Source: Diprion similis (Eukaryota > Arthropoda > Insecta > Hymenoptera > Diprionidae). Taken from it: a stretch of 64,000 nt of DNA. Below are positions 40,201-52,100 of the stretch, piece after piece. The translations under genes were made by a program, and so were the position numbers. The stretch covers positions 13,897,501 through 13,961,500 of the forward strand of contig NC_060114.1 of the NCBI RefSeq assembly GCF_021155765.1, written 5' to 3'. Every line of letters starts with the position of its first letter. Within the stretch, counting starts at the first letter, position 1. The notes below the pieces were generated by a model, which saw only the letters and a list, made by a program, of their open reading frames with translations, ran no database searches and had not been told where the DNA came from.

Positions 40201-40998
40201 AATCGAGCTTAAAACGCAGTTCTCAAGTAATCCGTAAGTTTCAATTCATTAATCTTGTTATCACTCGACGAATTACTCATTTTATAAACTAGTTCATTCT
40301 TGATTATAAAATGTATTATGCATAAAATTACGGACACGAAAATCATTGGAGTCAAACATTTAGGCCCAAAATCCGAGGGGTCAGCTGCCAAATTTCAGTC
40401 TTTCATTTTTTAGCGTATACATATACCAATTCGGTGTTAACTTGTCACAATAATAATGTTACAAAGGAAATTTTGTGTCTTCTTAGTACAGGCGTAAAAC
40501 AGTCGAAAAGTTGTAAAAAAATATGTGACATTTTCAAAGAGGCTTATTTTGTATCATTGATGAACGAAAAGAAAACGGTTCAGCGATTTCACACTCAAAT
40601 GACAAATTTTCGAAGAATTTTTATTCAAGAAGCCGATTGCGCGAATTCTGCAATGATCAGCATAAAATTAAATTGAGCGTCATGCACTTACTGCTTGTAC
40701 AGTTCGATTAATTTCAAACACAAAAGTGAAGTTATTGTTAGGCTCTTCAACCTTCGATCCTGACCATGAACGTACTAACACTACCGACAATTAATGGTCA
40801 ACACAAAGCTTAGTAGTACGGCTGTTCGTATTTATCGTTACTTAATCAGGTCTCTAATCAGTGATCAATTGCTTGCATCGGGTGCTGGAAGTATATTGCA
40901 AACCGCGGTGGACTTCGCTGTCGATTTTGACGGCGAGCCAACAATCGGTCGCAACATTTTTCAACCTATTATTCGATCGGTCTTTTAATAATTTCCAG
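37209..40998. other. Dark 3' untranslated region and spacer before the SLC22 gene
   Basis: Very A+T-rich with no coding signal. AATAAA occurs at 37538-37543 and 38021-38026 and either could end the Dark transcript. The stretch 39300-39660 is almost pure A/T with small palindromes. Near 40990-41004 the acceptors TTTCCAG and GCAG precede the first coding exon of the transporter, so that gene probably has an upstream untranslated exon in 40000-40900. Confidence 0.55.
37538..37543 (+). terminator. Poly(A) signal candidate for Dark
   Basis: AATAAA 330 bp past the Dark stop codon. A second one lies at 38021-38026. Which is used cannot be told from sequence. Confidence 0.5.
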
Positions 40999-41029
40999 TT
41001 GCAGTGTCAGGATCCGAATTATCATCAGG

Positions 41030-44000
41030 ATGGTAAATCACGAAGGAAACGAAGACGAAGGAAATCCGGCTCTGGAAGATACAATCCTGAAGGATGTCAA
41101 AGTATTTGATCAGAAAGGTGAGATTGAACCGGACGTCGACGTCGGCAGCATGCTGGTCCACGCTGGGGATTTTGGAAGGTTCCAAATACTCCTGATGGTG
41201 CTCTTCAGCCTGGTGAACGTTCTTTCGGCTTTTCACTACTTCGCCCAGACATTTATCACAATACAACCTGCCGATTTACGGTGCCGGTCGACAATGGAAG
41301 GCAGTACTTTAACGGATATTCTCAACGTCACGCAGGAACTACAATTAGCAGATGTAGGTGAATCTTAGGTGACGTACATAAAGTGACTTGGAGTACCGAG
41401 TAAACAAATTCAACAAGTATTCTTTTTTTTTTTTGTATTTTTCGTTACGAACAATTGTGATTATTTTTGGTAATGTAACAGGGTGGTGTGTCTATGCACA
41501 GGTTCTGAAAATACGACCGAAGAACGGTGACAGCTGCAAGGGGTATTATTTAGACATGACGGAAATCATCACCGAGGAAGGAAGCATAGAAAAATCAGTC
41601 TGGAAACTCGAAAAGTGTACGGACTTTGATTACGACAGACATTACGGATACGAAAGCATCGTCACCGAGGTAAGTTCAGCTGTGGTTAGCTGGTATTAAA
41701 GAACAAACATTTGGAGAGAGAACAAAATTGGGACAGCAGAATATGAAGGAAAAAATATTCACAGCTGCACAATTCTTGTATATTCAAACGCCGTTCCATA
41801 TTAATATTGGACTTTGAAATAGGTACCAACGAAATTAACGAATGAAGAATGATATCATGTAGGTAACATTCCTGAAATTACCGCCATTAATTTCTTATAG
41901 CTAGACTGGGTCTGCAAGGATGATTGGAAAGCGGCGTTGGGTCAGTCGATGTACTTTGTTGGGGCGGTTTGTGGTACATTTATGATGGGCATTGCGGCGG
42001 ACAAATGGGGCCGAGTAAAGGCGCTGATTGCCGCCTTCCTTTTCGCCATCCTCGGCAATACCATGACCATATTGTCAAACAGCCTGGAACTCTTCGCCGT
42101 TTCAAGGTTCATCGCTGGGCTCGCGACCGACACGAATTTCGTTATGATGTACATAATCGGCAAGTAGCTTGAGCCTCGTCGCACCTTTTTTGAAAAGATA
42201 TCCTCTATAGTTTAGGTTCTCATTGTTTCAATCGCAATTTTATGCTCAGTCATGGAGTACATCAGACCCAGCATGCGGACCTTTGGATTGAACATTTGCA
42301 TCGGTGTGTTTTACTGTCTCGGATGTAGCGTCGTCCCTTGGCTGGCAGTTGGCTTTGAAACGTGGAGAAAATTCTTGGTGAGTTCTTTCGCCGATAACGA
42401 GTAACTCGCAATCTTTCACCGGTTGATTCACCTTCATTTTATATTCTCTCGTCTCTTTTGAAAATTATTTGCACCGGTGGAGATAAGCGTCTCGGTCCCG
42501 ATGGTACTGGTTCCCTTTTACTATTTCATCCTGCCCGAAAGCGCGTCCTGGCTCCTGACCAAAGGACGGGCTGACAAAGCACTTCAGGGCTTTCTAAGGA
42601 TCGCCAAAATTAATGGCAAGGTTATTCCTGACGCTGTCGTTGCACGTTTTCAAGAGGTCCATAAGGCCGGGGGCAAACCACCTGAGGCGAGCCTGCACGA
42701 GCTTTTTAAAACTCCGAACCTAAGACGAAAAATCTGCATTCTGGTGTTCAAAACGTGAGCAAGTCTTTTACTTAATTTGTCTTCCATACCGTTTCGTGGT
42801 TTCTACCTGTCGCTGCTTTTCTCTTCCACTAATATTATTGCGCTTACAGGATGACTTTGACACTTTGTTACGACGCCATATCGCGGAACGTGAACATCAC
42901 TGGCACCTCACCGTTCGTGATATTTTCCCTCGGTTCTCTCACCGTGTTTCCAGCCTGTTTAGTGATCCTGGCATTGCAGGACAAAATAGGGCGGAAGGGC
43001 CTCTTCTTCAGTGCCGTTTTGTTCTCGGCATTTCTAACGTCTAGCAGTGGTTTGATGCATGCATTTCTCAAAGACGCAGGTAATTAGTACCTAGAATATC
43101 TGCTTTGTGAAATTTGATCAAAACCACGCAAACACCGTGCACTTTTATGAAAAACTTATCATTGTATCGACGATAATTTACTAAAAACCTTATCAAACAT
43201 TTCTTCTTTATCTGCGCCAGCGATACTATCCACAGATCTGATGGTCCACGTGAGTATTGGTCTATCAGTGGCTGCAAGACTGTGCGTTGTTATTGCTTTC
43301 AACTCCGGGTCCCAATATGCTGCCGAATTAATACCTACAGTGATAAGAGGACGAGGAGTAGCTCTAATTCACGTTGTTGGATACGCCGCCAGCTTCCTTA
43401 GCCCACTTCTCTTATATCTAGTCAGTATATTAATAAGGTTTATTTCTTTACTACCGATAAAACGTAACAGCCTGGGTATCGTCATCATGATTAATTATTA
43501 TCAACATACGCATCGGATTCTCGCTTCATAAAGCAAAAGCTAAAGTAACATTTGCAACTGTATTTGCAGAAATGTATGTCGGATTATCTGTGATCAGGCG
43601 CTTTCCCTTAAAGCGCGCTTCGTCGTTTCGTGTTTTAAATTGTGTTTGGTAAACACGCGCTATATACCTATGCATGTATTCTTAGCTCAGATAATTTCGC
43701 ATCACCGTAGTTTATTATAGCCTCGTTGTGCACGCGACGGTGATGCCGACAAGACGTGCGCATCTCAACCGCAATGTCAGTATTACGCAATCGGAAGTGT
43801 CAAGCGATACGTCGAACAGCGTTGGCAGCCGGTCAATGTCAAATGTCAATGGCAAGTTACGCCAAGGCCAGCTTCAAACTCGAACCTTGACAAACGAAAT
43901 CAATTTCCGCATGGACAAAGTTGCAGTATTTACCTCCAAATGTGAAAACAGGGATTATAATACGAGATGAAGAAATATTATGAGCTTCCTTTCAAACTTC

Positions 44001-44310
44001 GTTTTCTCAAAAATTGTGTCATTCTTTAATAGCAAATTATTTTGTTGTTACATAAATATCGCAGTCTACGTTTTGGCAACCGCTGCCTGATCTTCTTCTC
44101 GGGCTGCTGTGTTTCATCTGCGCATCGCTCACTCTTTTATTACCGGAAACTCTGGGACGAACACTTCCGGCAACATTAAACGACGGCGAGGTATTTGGCG
44201 AGGAGGAAAGACCTTTCGATTTTGTTTGCTGCGGCGGTAGGAAGAGTCGTCGTGACGGGGATGGAAATCAAAACGAGCAAAATAGCAGCACCACATTGGA
44301 TAGAGCGTAG
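41030..44310 (+). CDS. SLC22-family organic cation/ion transporter (MFS), 8 coding exons
   Basis: A predicted plasma-membrane transporter of organic cations, anions or carnitine-like solutes. The exact substrate cannot be told. Coding exons: 41030-41353, 41502-41669, 41901-42159, 42250-42377, 42483-42754, 42850-43079, 43221-43420, 44065-44310, giving 608 residues. The first membrane segment is at about 51-75, followed by a large extracellular loop with NVT (Asn99) and several cysteines. The MFS signature DKWGR is at 198-202, IIVMEYIRPSMRTF starts at about 249, PESASWLL (family PESPRWLL) is at 311-318, the repeated motif DKIGRKG at 428-434, ELIPTVIRGRGVA follows, and PETLGRTLP at 554-562. The C-terminal tail is hydrophilic. 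Intron 3 has a GC donor (GCAAGT at 42160), needed to restore the conserved segment. In exon 1 the donor GTAGGT at 41354 is required, because the next GT would put exon 2 out of frame. It resembles insect Orct-type proteins. Confidence 0.93.
43421..44064 (+). other. Last intron of the SLC22 gene
   Basis: 644 bp with donor GTCAGT and acceptor AAATATCGCAG. It holds a short open frame (43728-43970) with no homology that I recognise. Confidence 0.75.
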
Positions 44311-44446
44311 CAAAATCTACCTGTCTAAATAAAAAGAATTTCATCTTGATCATTTCATTTCTGAAAATAGAAATAAGATCGGAGACATTGTTCCGAAATA
44401 TTAAGGGGAGAAAGTAAGTGTACAAAAAATATGTGCACAAAAGAAG

Positions 44447-44452
44447 AATAAA
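44447..44452 (+). terminator. Poly(A) signal candidate for the SLC22 gene
   Basis: AATAAA 137 bp past the stop codon, followed by a T/GT-rich stretch. Another AATAAA lies at 44328-44333. Confidence 0.6.
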
Positions 44453-44559
44453 ACACCTTTTGAACTTGTATCTATATGTATTATATTATAAAACTCAAGT
44501 TGCCGATTGATGTGAAAATAATCGCGAGAAATCTACGGCAGCGATTACGATTCGTTGAT

Positions 44560-45104
44560 CCAGTTAGCTAAACTGACTCAGTGACAATTCCAGCGCGATT
44601 GACCTTCCGAATTGATTACGTATCGCGACGCAGCGCGTTTACCGTCTGCGTCGTTTCACCGTTCGCCGTTTTGGCGCGCATGCGAAGTTCGGTTTGCTTC
44701 GTGAAGCAGAGCTGTGCTGAGGGCGAGAGGGGGGAGGAACGGGAAAAGAAGGGGAGCGCAGCGCAACCACTACACGAGAAACTGGCCATTCCGTATCCCA
44801 CGTTGTGCTGTGTCGGAGCCCCAGGGACACGCCAAGCGTATCTCTGCTGCGTTTGCTCCAAAAAAAAACCCAAAATATTAGCTGTAGTAATAGAAACAAG
44901 AAAACTTTCACAAAAATACTAAATTAATGAGTACGTATAATACGAGTAAATCAACAAGCAAAGTGCAACGGGGACCTAAACGTTCGATATAACAAAATTA
45001 ATATTAGCCTGCAGGTGAAGAAATTTGTCAGGGGACTACAACTGATTATATATAGAATAAAAAAAAATTTTACTATAGATTTTTTTTAATAATCTCAATC
45101 AGAC
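44560..45104 (+). promoter_or_regulatory. Probable promoter and 5' untranslated region of MPC2
   Basis: A CpG-rich stretch (about 44590-44850) between the end of the SLC22 gene and the MPC2 start. It contains CGCGCATGCGAA (44675-44686), near the NRF-1/Ewg consensus. A possible acceptor AATCTCAATCAG ends at 45102, two bases before the ATG, so a spliced untranslated leader is likely. Confidence 0.45.
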
Positions 45105-47600
45105 ATGTCGGTCATATACAAAACTTCCATGGGTGTGATTGGTAAATACGTTCCGGAGAAATTGCAGCCTTTGTGGAAACATCCAGCTGGTAGGTATATC
45201 CGGAATGGATAGTCGCTTGTAATTATTACATTGATCTAATTACTTGTTAATTATTCTGTCAGATATTTGTAAAATGTTAGTAAAATAGTTAACTCATCGA
45301 TCAAGAAATTGTTTGACAACACAGGTCATAGATTCGTCAAATCCTCTGCGTTTACGCACCAACCACATTCATTGAATCAATCCGAATTAATCGTGATATA
45401 TTGTTACACAGCAGATAAGCTTGATAACGTTATTCCGGGCATATTCTCATTCAAAAAGGCCAGATTATACGTAACCTCGAATGTCACCGCGAAGTGTTGT
45501 ATCGCATCGACGAGTGTCAGAATGTCAGTGTTATAATGTTATTCCTAATTCGTCGATGTCAGGGTCACGTGATCGTGCGCTTAGCATTTTACTACCATTA
45601 TCATTATTCTTGCTACACCGCGACTCCGTGAATACCGATGTGTGTACTATTGTTGTAATTTATTCATGTTTTTTCAGGTCCGCAAACGATCTTTTTCTGG
45701 GCTCCGGTATTCAAATGGGTGAGCGTTATAACGATTTTTTATGATAAATACCTAATATCGCTTTCGCAATCTCTGATTTATTGCTATCTTCAAGCTACAC
45801 TGGTATTACATGTTTGGACGAAAAAAGTTCGCCTAGTTTAAACAGACTGACTGTATATCGCGTAAAGGCAGCGACACACGTCGAGCACGTCTATCTTTGT
45901 ATCATGTAGTATGTATAACACATGCATAATTCATTGTAGGGTATAAAGAAACGCAAAATCACGCTGCACGACTGATAATGAGTATGATAAAATACCACGT
46001 CTGATAATGAAAAGTTCAACCGGAATATACACTGCGTTTTATTCGATAAGAGAGAAAAAAAATTTCGAATAATAGTCATGATCGATTAACTGCAATATAA
46101 TCTGTGCAAAAATTTCATACAAAAATTTATCATCATCCGAACTAGTTCGTGAAAAATTCCTGAGACTCGATCAGCTTCAGATGTTTAATTACTGTAGATG
46201 AAACTTGAACTACCTTGACTTTATCCAATGCTTTATATTAAAATACACGCGGGCTCAACTGACGCGGTAAAAATACGCGAACCAGCTTCTGTGTGTACAT
46301 ACATAGATACTTGTGACGTAGGCGCACATGTGGGCTTCACGAGTGGTGCGTGTATGCATGTGTGTAGTAGTATAAGTAGAAAAAAATATGATCTTTATTT
46401 AAAACAATTATTCAGCGTCAAACTCGTTGACGTAGACGCTCAGCCGCTTACGTAAGGCATGCTTGTTAAAGCGTTTTGTCAACTTGGCTGGGAATTATTG
46501 TCGGCCCCGGGTGGAGACGCGGATAAGAAAGCCGAAAGGTGACGTTTCTGCATGATTACGTCGCCGTTGATTACACGCACGTGTAGAATTCTACGATTGC
46601 GCATCCCGCTGTGTCTCGCCACTTCGATCTTCCTTGGGGGAATAATCAAGACGCCTGATTATCTTGCGAAACAGACCGTTAGAAACGACGGAACAGAGGA
46701 GCGAGAGTTTCGCAATATGTATGCCATTCCTGCGGAAGTTTCGCCTCGATTCTTTCCTGAAAATCTTAATTACAACGGTGGATGATAATAATCAACGGTT
46801 GTTGGGAGGATTCTGGATTCAAAAATGTCTGGGTTGTGGACCTTAAAGCACTGATATTCCATTCCTGCTGTATTTAATGAAGTTCATTCATTTATATTCA
46901 CTAGATTATAGTTCAACTTGAACTTTATCATCAGATGTGCTTATCTGAAGTAACATTTTCGATTTATAAAAGTAATAATCAGTTCATCGTACTATCAATT
47001 ATATGTCAACTTTGATTGATCGAACAGTTTTCTATAAATTGTGCTAAAATTGATATAGTTTTAAAAGATGTATGTATTTTTTGATTATTCTGATTTTTGC
47101 CACCTTTTTTTTTAAATAAAAAAGCTTGACCGTATCTCTGTACACGCCGTGAATATTTTTTTATTTGAATATATGCTTGGACTAAAAGATTGATAATCAG
47201 TATCGCCGAGTTCGTCTCTTATTTAACTCGTTATTTTTGTTCAGTCATATTATTTATTCATTCATTTTTTTTCAGGGTCTTGTTATCGCAGGCCTCAGCG
47301 ATCTTAAGAGACCAGCAAGTGAACTCTCGATATCACAGTCAACTGCTTTGGGAATGACTGGATTGGTCTGGAGCAGATATTCCCTCGTTATAATCCCGAA
47401 GAACTATTCTCTCTTCAGCGTTAATGTGTTCGTCGCATGTACAGCGCTCTACCAAGTATCCAGAGCAATAAAGTAAGCGTATATACAAATAATATGAAAT
47501 AGATTTCCACTGCAAATACTTGTCTTTATTCGATGTTTCAAATTGCAGATACCGAAGAGATTTGGCAGCTCAAGAAGCTTCGAAGAGTAATCAACAGTAA
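45105..47600 (+). CDS. MPC2: Mitochondrial pyruvate carrier 2, 4 coding exons
   Basis: A subunit of the heterodimeric inner-membrane carrier (with MPC1) that brings pyruvate into the mitochondrial matrix. Coding exons: 45105-45189, 45678-45718, 47276-47472, 47549-47600, giving 124 residues, about the usual length for animal MPC2. Family hallmarks are present: FFWAPVFKWGLVIAGL at about residues 34-49, then the AxE-L-S-QS-A block, then WSRYSLVIIPKNYSLFSVN. Three short membrane segments and a basic, hydrophilic C-terminus follow. There is no cleavable presequence, as is normal for this family. Every splice site is GT-AG and all phases join. Upstream CpG-rich sequence probably holds the promoter. 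MPC1 is not in the window. Confidence 0.96.
45719..47275 (+). other. MPC2 intron 2
   Basis: 1557 bp, donor GTGAGC and acceptor TTTTTTTTCAG. No coding exon or repeat was recognised within it. Confidence 0.75.
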
Positions 47601-48054
47601 TTAGAATAATTAATAGAAACCGAAAATACGACGAAGGCATTCCTGCCAGCAGAGATAATGCTCTAGGCGATAAAAATGTACACAGACACATACACGCTCA
47701 ATCACACCGACATACGTAAACGTAGGTAAATCCAGGTAATTGTGATGAATTCTTGACCTGAACTGTGAAAATTTTTTTAAATATATATCGGTCGACGAAC
47801 GGCGAAAATGTACGATTTTGACATACAAAGACATGCATACGGCGAAGTGAAAATAATGTGTATATAATATAAGAAACGGATGTGTATCGATGTGTTGTCG
47901 CCGGAAGCTGGTCTTCCCACAGGCACGATATAGGCAAAGGCATAATTATAATTATCATAAGAACTAAAATTCGATGTGTTCAATCCTAAGATGTAATCAA
48001 TCGGACAAACAGCGCATGCATGCGGTGCATTACCTGAAAATGGGGACAAAATAG

Positions 48055-48060
48055 AATAAA
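48055..48060 (+). terminator. Poly(A) signal candidate for MPC2
   Basis: AATAAA 455 bp past the stop codon, with another at 48097-48102. Either could be used. Confidence 0.5.
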
Positions 48061-48102
48061 ATTGAACAAAAGACAAGAAGAAGTAGGGACGAAAATAATA
48101 AA

Positions 48103-48779
48103 GTTAAAATTGAACTGTTATTGCGTTGCATTTTTGATATCCTCTTGCTAAAATAAATTATACGGCATTCTGTTGAATCAATTCGTAATATCCGGACAAA
48201 AGTCACAAGAATATGATAACAATTCCAATAGTTTAAATAATACTGAAAGTATTGGTTTGGATTAAAAGAAAGAACATTTTTCCATTTTACATGACACTTT
48301 CTCTCGTAAAAGAAAAAATACATCAGAATGATCAAGATTTTATGTCACTTATGTAGAGATATAAATTTTCTACATCAAGTTTTTAAGTTTTCTAATTCCG
48401 ATCAGATTATATCACTTCTTAAACGCAAACTCACCAGAACACAATTCGGTGACTTGTAAAGTTCTAGGTAACATAGATGTCAACCCAATAGACTAGTTTT
48501 TTCCCTTACTTTTCCCCCAGTATTAAACAAACATAAGTCATGACTTAAGTCAAAGAAAATAAAAGCGCGTCGTCCTAGTTGCCGACAATTTAAAAAATTG
48601 TAATCCTGCTGATTACCTACGGAAAAGAGATTCAAATTTAAAGCCTAATAAATTTTACTCTCATCAAATTTAATTTCAACGACACAAAATTTCCGGTAAA
48701 CTTAGGCTTTCCAGGCTATTATCCTTCTCAATCATTCCTCGTCAAGCATAAAAAAATGCTCATAGTGAAAAAATCACTC
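48103..48779. other. Spacer between MPC2 and Sap47
   Basis: A+T-rich, no gene seen. It borders the CpG-rich start of the Sap47 gene. Confidence 0.6.
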
Positions 48780-49158
48780 TGTCGGTAAGGTAGGAGAGCG
48801 CGTAGTTCCGTATTCCGCCGCCGACGGCGCTGCGATCGTTTCGTCGCGGTTCGATGTGAGATGCGCAGAGAGGGTCGAGTATCGCCGATGCCTGGAGTTC
48901 GTGCTTCCCGTTTGGTTCGGTGGTAGTCATTTGGTAGTCATCTGTGTCGCCTTGGCCGTCGCGAGACGTTGATACAGAGAGTGGAAAGCTGACCGGGCGA
49001 TTTCCTGGCAGTCCGAGATCGGCGCATCCTGGTAACCTCGTCGGCTGATACCTGGAAGAAATTGGTCGATTACAGTGTCGTGGCGACTGACGACTGACGT
49101 AACGTCGTCCCGACTAAAAAACACACCTTAGGTATTAAGTGTCAGATTATTCGACGCC
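48780..49158 (+). promoter_or_regulatory. Probable promoter and 5' untranslated region of Sap47
   Basis: Base composition changes abruptly to CpG-rich at about 48780 (GCCGCCGACGGCGCTGCG near 48820) and stays so up to the ATG at 49159. No TATA box is evident. The transcription start is probably in this block, as with many broadly expressed insect genes. Confidence 0.5.
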
Positions 49159-52100
49159 ATGTTCTCCGGTCTAACCAGCCAGGTGTCCAATTGGATGGGC
49201 AAGAAGAACGACGACGGCACGGAAACCCCTGTCGAGGAAAAGCAGCAAGCCGCCGGATCCCCAGGAGCCGAACCCGAGCTTGAGGCCGAGAAAAAGGATT
49301 CTAGGTATACATGCCGAGCTCGCACTCCTCCTGCCCTAAGGACGAACTACGAAACGAACTAAATTCAAACGATAACGATACATGACAATCGCGATAACGA
49401 GTCGCGGTTATGCACGTACGTCTTATTTTATTCCGGACATGGAAAAACTAGCACATTGACGACGACCTCCTTCGATTTGACACTCTCGTTTTTTTCTTTT
49501 TATCTAATTCCGGAACCCCAAAGCACAGAAAAAATCGTTGAACACAGTATGCGCACTGGCTACGTTATGATATAATATCGTCGTTTTATGCTTGTTATTC
49601 TAGTACGGACTATCGGATAGGGCATAATTAGCAACGTTTGACTGTCTCTGATTCATCGTGAATGAAACATTATTTAGAACGCAGTTGGGTATAAATATTG
49701 TATTGACGAATCTGCGTATAAACTTTTGTATTATCAGTCGGTAATGGCGGGTGACGTCATACCCGACGCTACATGTCAATGATAGCGATAATCGTTCGTA
49801 ACAATAAACATGCATATCTCTTTCTCTCGTATTCTTCCCTTTTTTGATAGGGGAAAGTTTAGTTTGCGCATTTATTCACAATTTTAGACTCATGATTCGT
49901 GAAAAAGCCTATTTTTGACAATTAGTTTCAATGCTTTGAAAACTGCGTGAAATTTACCTAAAAAACACAGGATGTTATTCCTTCGTAAGTGGATCAGAAG
50001 TATTATTATAACGCGAATGAAAAAATAATATATTCATATCGAACGACCGCCGCCTCGTCGTCGTCGTTCTCTGGAGCACAAGTGTTTTCTCGCATTGATT
50101 ATTCAGTTTTGCAAACGTTAATTTTCGCTCTCCGTTCTCTTTTTGCCCCTTTCTCGCGTTTTGTCTTTCTTCTTTTGTTCCTCCTACGAGCTCAAGTATG
50201 AACAGCCCCTGAATACGCTGACGTTACGTAAAAGATATCGATTCATTCAGAAAGCGACAGGATGAAAATTTATTGCCCATCTATCGAAGGGTGCAGTAGT
50301 TCGACCAAACAGTACAAAGCAGACAGGATAATATTTTCGTGTACCCGATCGATCGCTTGCCACATTCCAATCGATAAGTCTTTAATTGTTCGAAAAATAA
50401 GGAAATTCTATTGCACAAGCAGGAAATCTTACTACAAATGGTTCTTTAGCAAAATTATTCTCGAATAACTCTTCAGATATTACACAAAAATTGTAAAATT
50501 CTTGTTGAACTAAACTTTGTACAAAGGTTTTTCTTTTCCTCTTTGTGGATTTAAAAATCAGGCCAACGAGATTGTCTGTTCATGCAATCACTAATTCCCG
50601 ATTATCCCAAGACTGAACTAATCGTTGCTCCGAAAAGTGTGGCTTCTTTAAATCGCTTGAACTGTGCCGAATCTCGGACGGAACTCGGAGTGGGGGAAGC
50701 CTGTCGGTCAGTCGTCAGCGAGCCGTCGACCGAGGCGCACCGTCCGCACCTTCTCTTGTTTCCTCTTGCCGACGTCCCTATTGATTGCGTTTGGTTTTAA
50801 TTAAAATTCTAACCGAGCCGCTTTGTCCGTTTGAAATTTCCAGCCCCACGAAAGGAAGCAAGCTCGAGATGCTGGCCGGAGTGAAATCGCAGATGTCCGG
50901 TTGGCTGAGCGGAGGAATTCCGGGGCTGAGTCGCGGCGCCGGAGGCGCTGGGCAAGCGGAAGGTGAGCTTCCGGCGTCTTCCGAAACCGCGGAAAGCCAA
51001 ACATCGCGGGAAAGCGTTCAGGGTTCCGCATCTGACCATGTAAAAGACGATGATGCTAGCAGGTGGGTTGCTGGGTATGTGTGTGTTCGGTGTTCTGGAA
51101 TTAAAATCTAAGCTATTACGGTGCCCCGGACCAAGCAAGCAGAAGCCCCACCTTGCCGCTCAAAGTGGCGAAGAAAAATTGATAATTCAAACCGGCGAGA
51201 GCCATTTTAAGGCCCCAGTTAAGCCCGGTACTTAGAGTCTAATCTCTCTTTTGCTTTTCTTTACTCTTGGTTTTTCTCCCTTTGCACGTTTCAAAATTTA
51301 AACTTGTACGGTGAAACATTTTTTTTATCCTTGCGCCATCATAAGGAATCCAATTTACTATTTGATGGTTAGTTTTTCACCTCTTCTCATTGGTCATTGA
51401 AAGGACATCGAGCATGACCCTTTGTCTCTTTCCAATTAAGAATCCATCTGGCGCACATACGGTCCAAACAAAAAAGTATCGAAAATGAAAAGAATTTATA
51501 GAACAAAGGTTGGAAAGTTCCCAGTCGCAGTCAATCAGACTGAATTCGATTGATCCAGTACCTTTTAGACGTGGCAACTTTGAAACTCACGAATTTCAAC
51601 TAGAGAATAGTCCAACCATTGATAACTTCACACAGCAGTTCGAGTTCATCAAAACTGACTGCAAAATACGATTTTGGGATTGAAAAAAGAAAGCAACAAC
51701 GGAATGACATTTGTACGGTCTTTCTAAAGTCATTAGCAACTATATTTTCCTGTTGATTAGTGATCTTTTTGATAAAACTCAAGTCCATCTCAATGTCACG
51801 TCATTATCAAACCTTGATTTTCTTGCATCTTCAGCTCACTAAATAGTCCACTGAATTGTACGCCTGACGCATTCTCAAATCCTCCACAGTAAGTATTATT
51901 ATTGTTATACATGATCGTTACCGTTATTCTGATGATTGTTGTCCTTGCTGTTGTTATTAATACCTTCATCTTTATTGTGAATTTCTCACTTCAGATAAAG
52001 CTTGCTTGGTCCTTTTCCGGTCTTCGGATCGGTTGTCGCGCTTGCTAGATTAGGGAAATAAAGTGATTGCGGAGACTGACGCTGTTTTTCCATTTTTGTT

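Noticed and set aside
41354-41368. Alternative donor GTGAAT at 41358 for SLC22 exon 1
   Set aside because: It would put exon 2 out of frame with an early stop. GTAGGT at 41354 keeps frame and the protein pattern.
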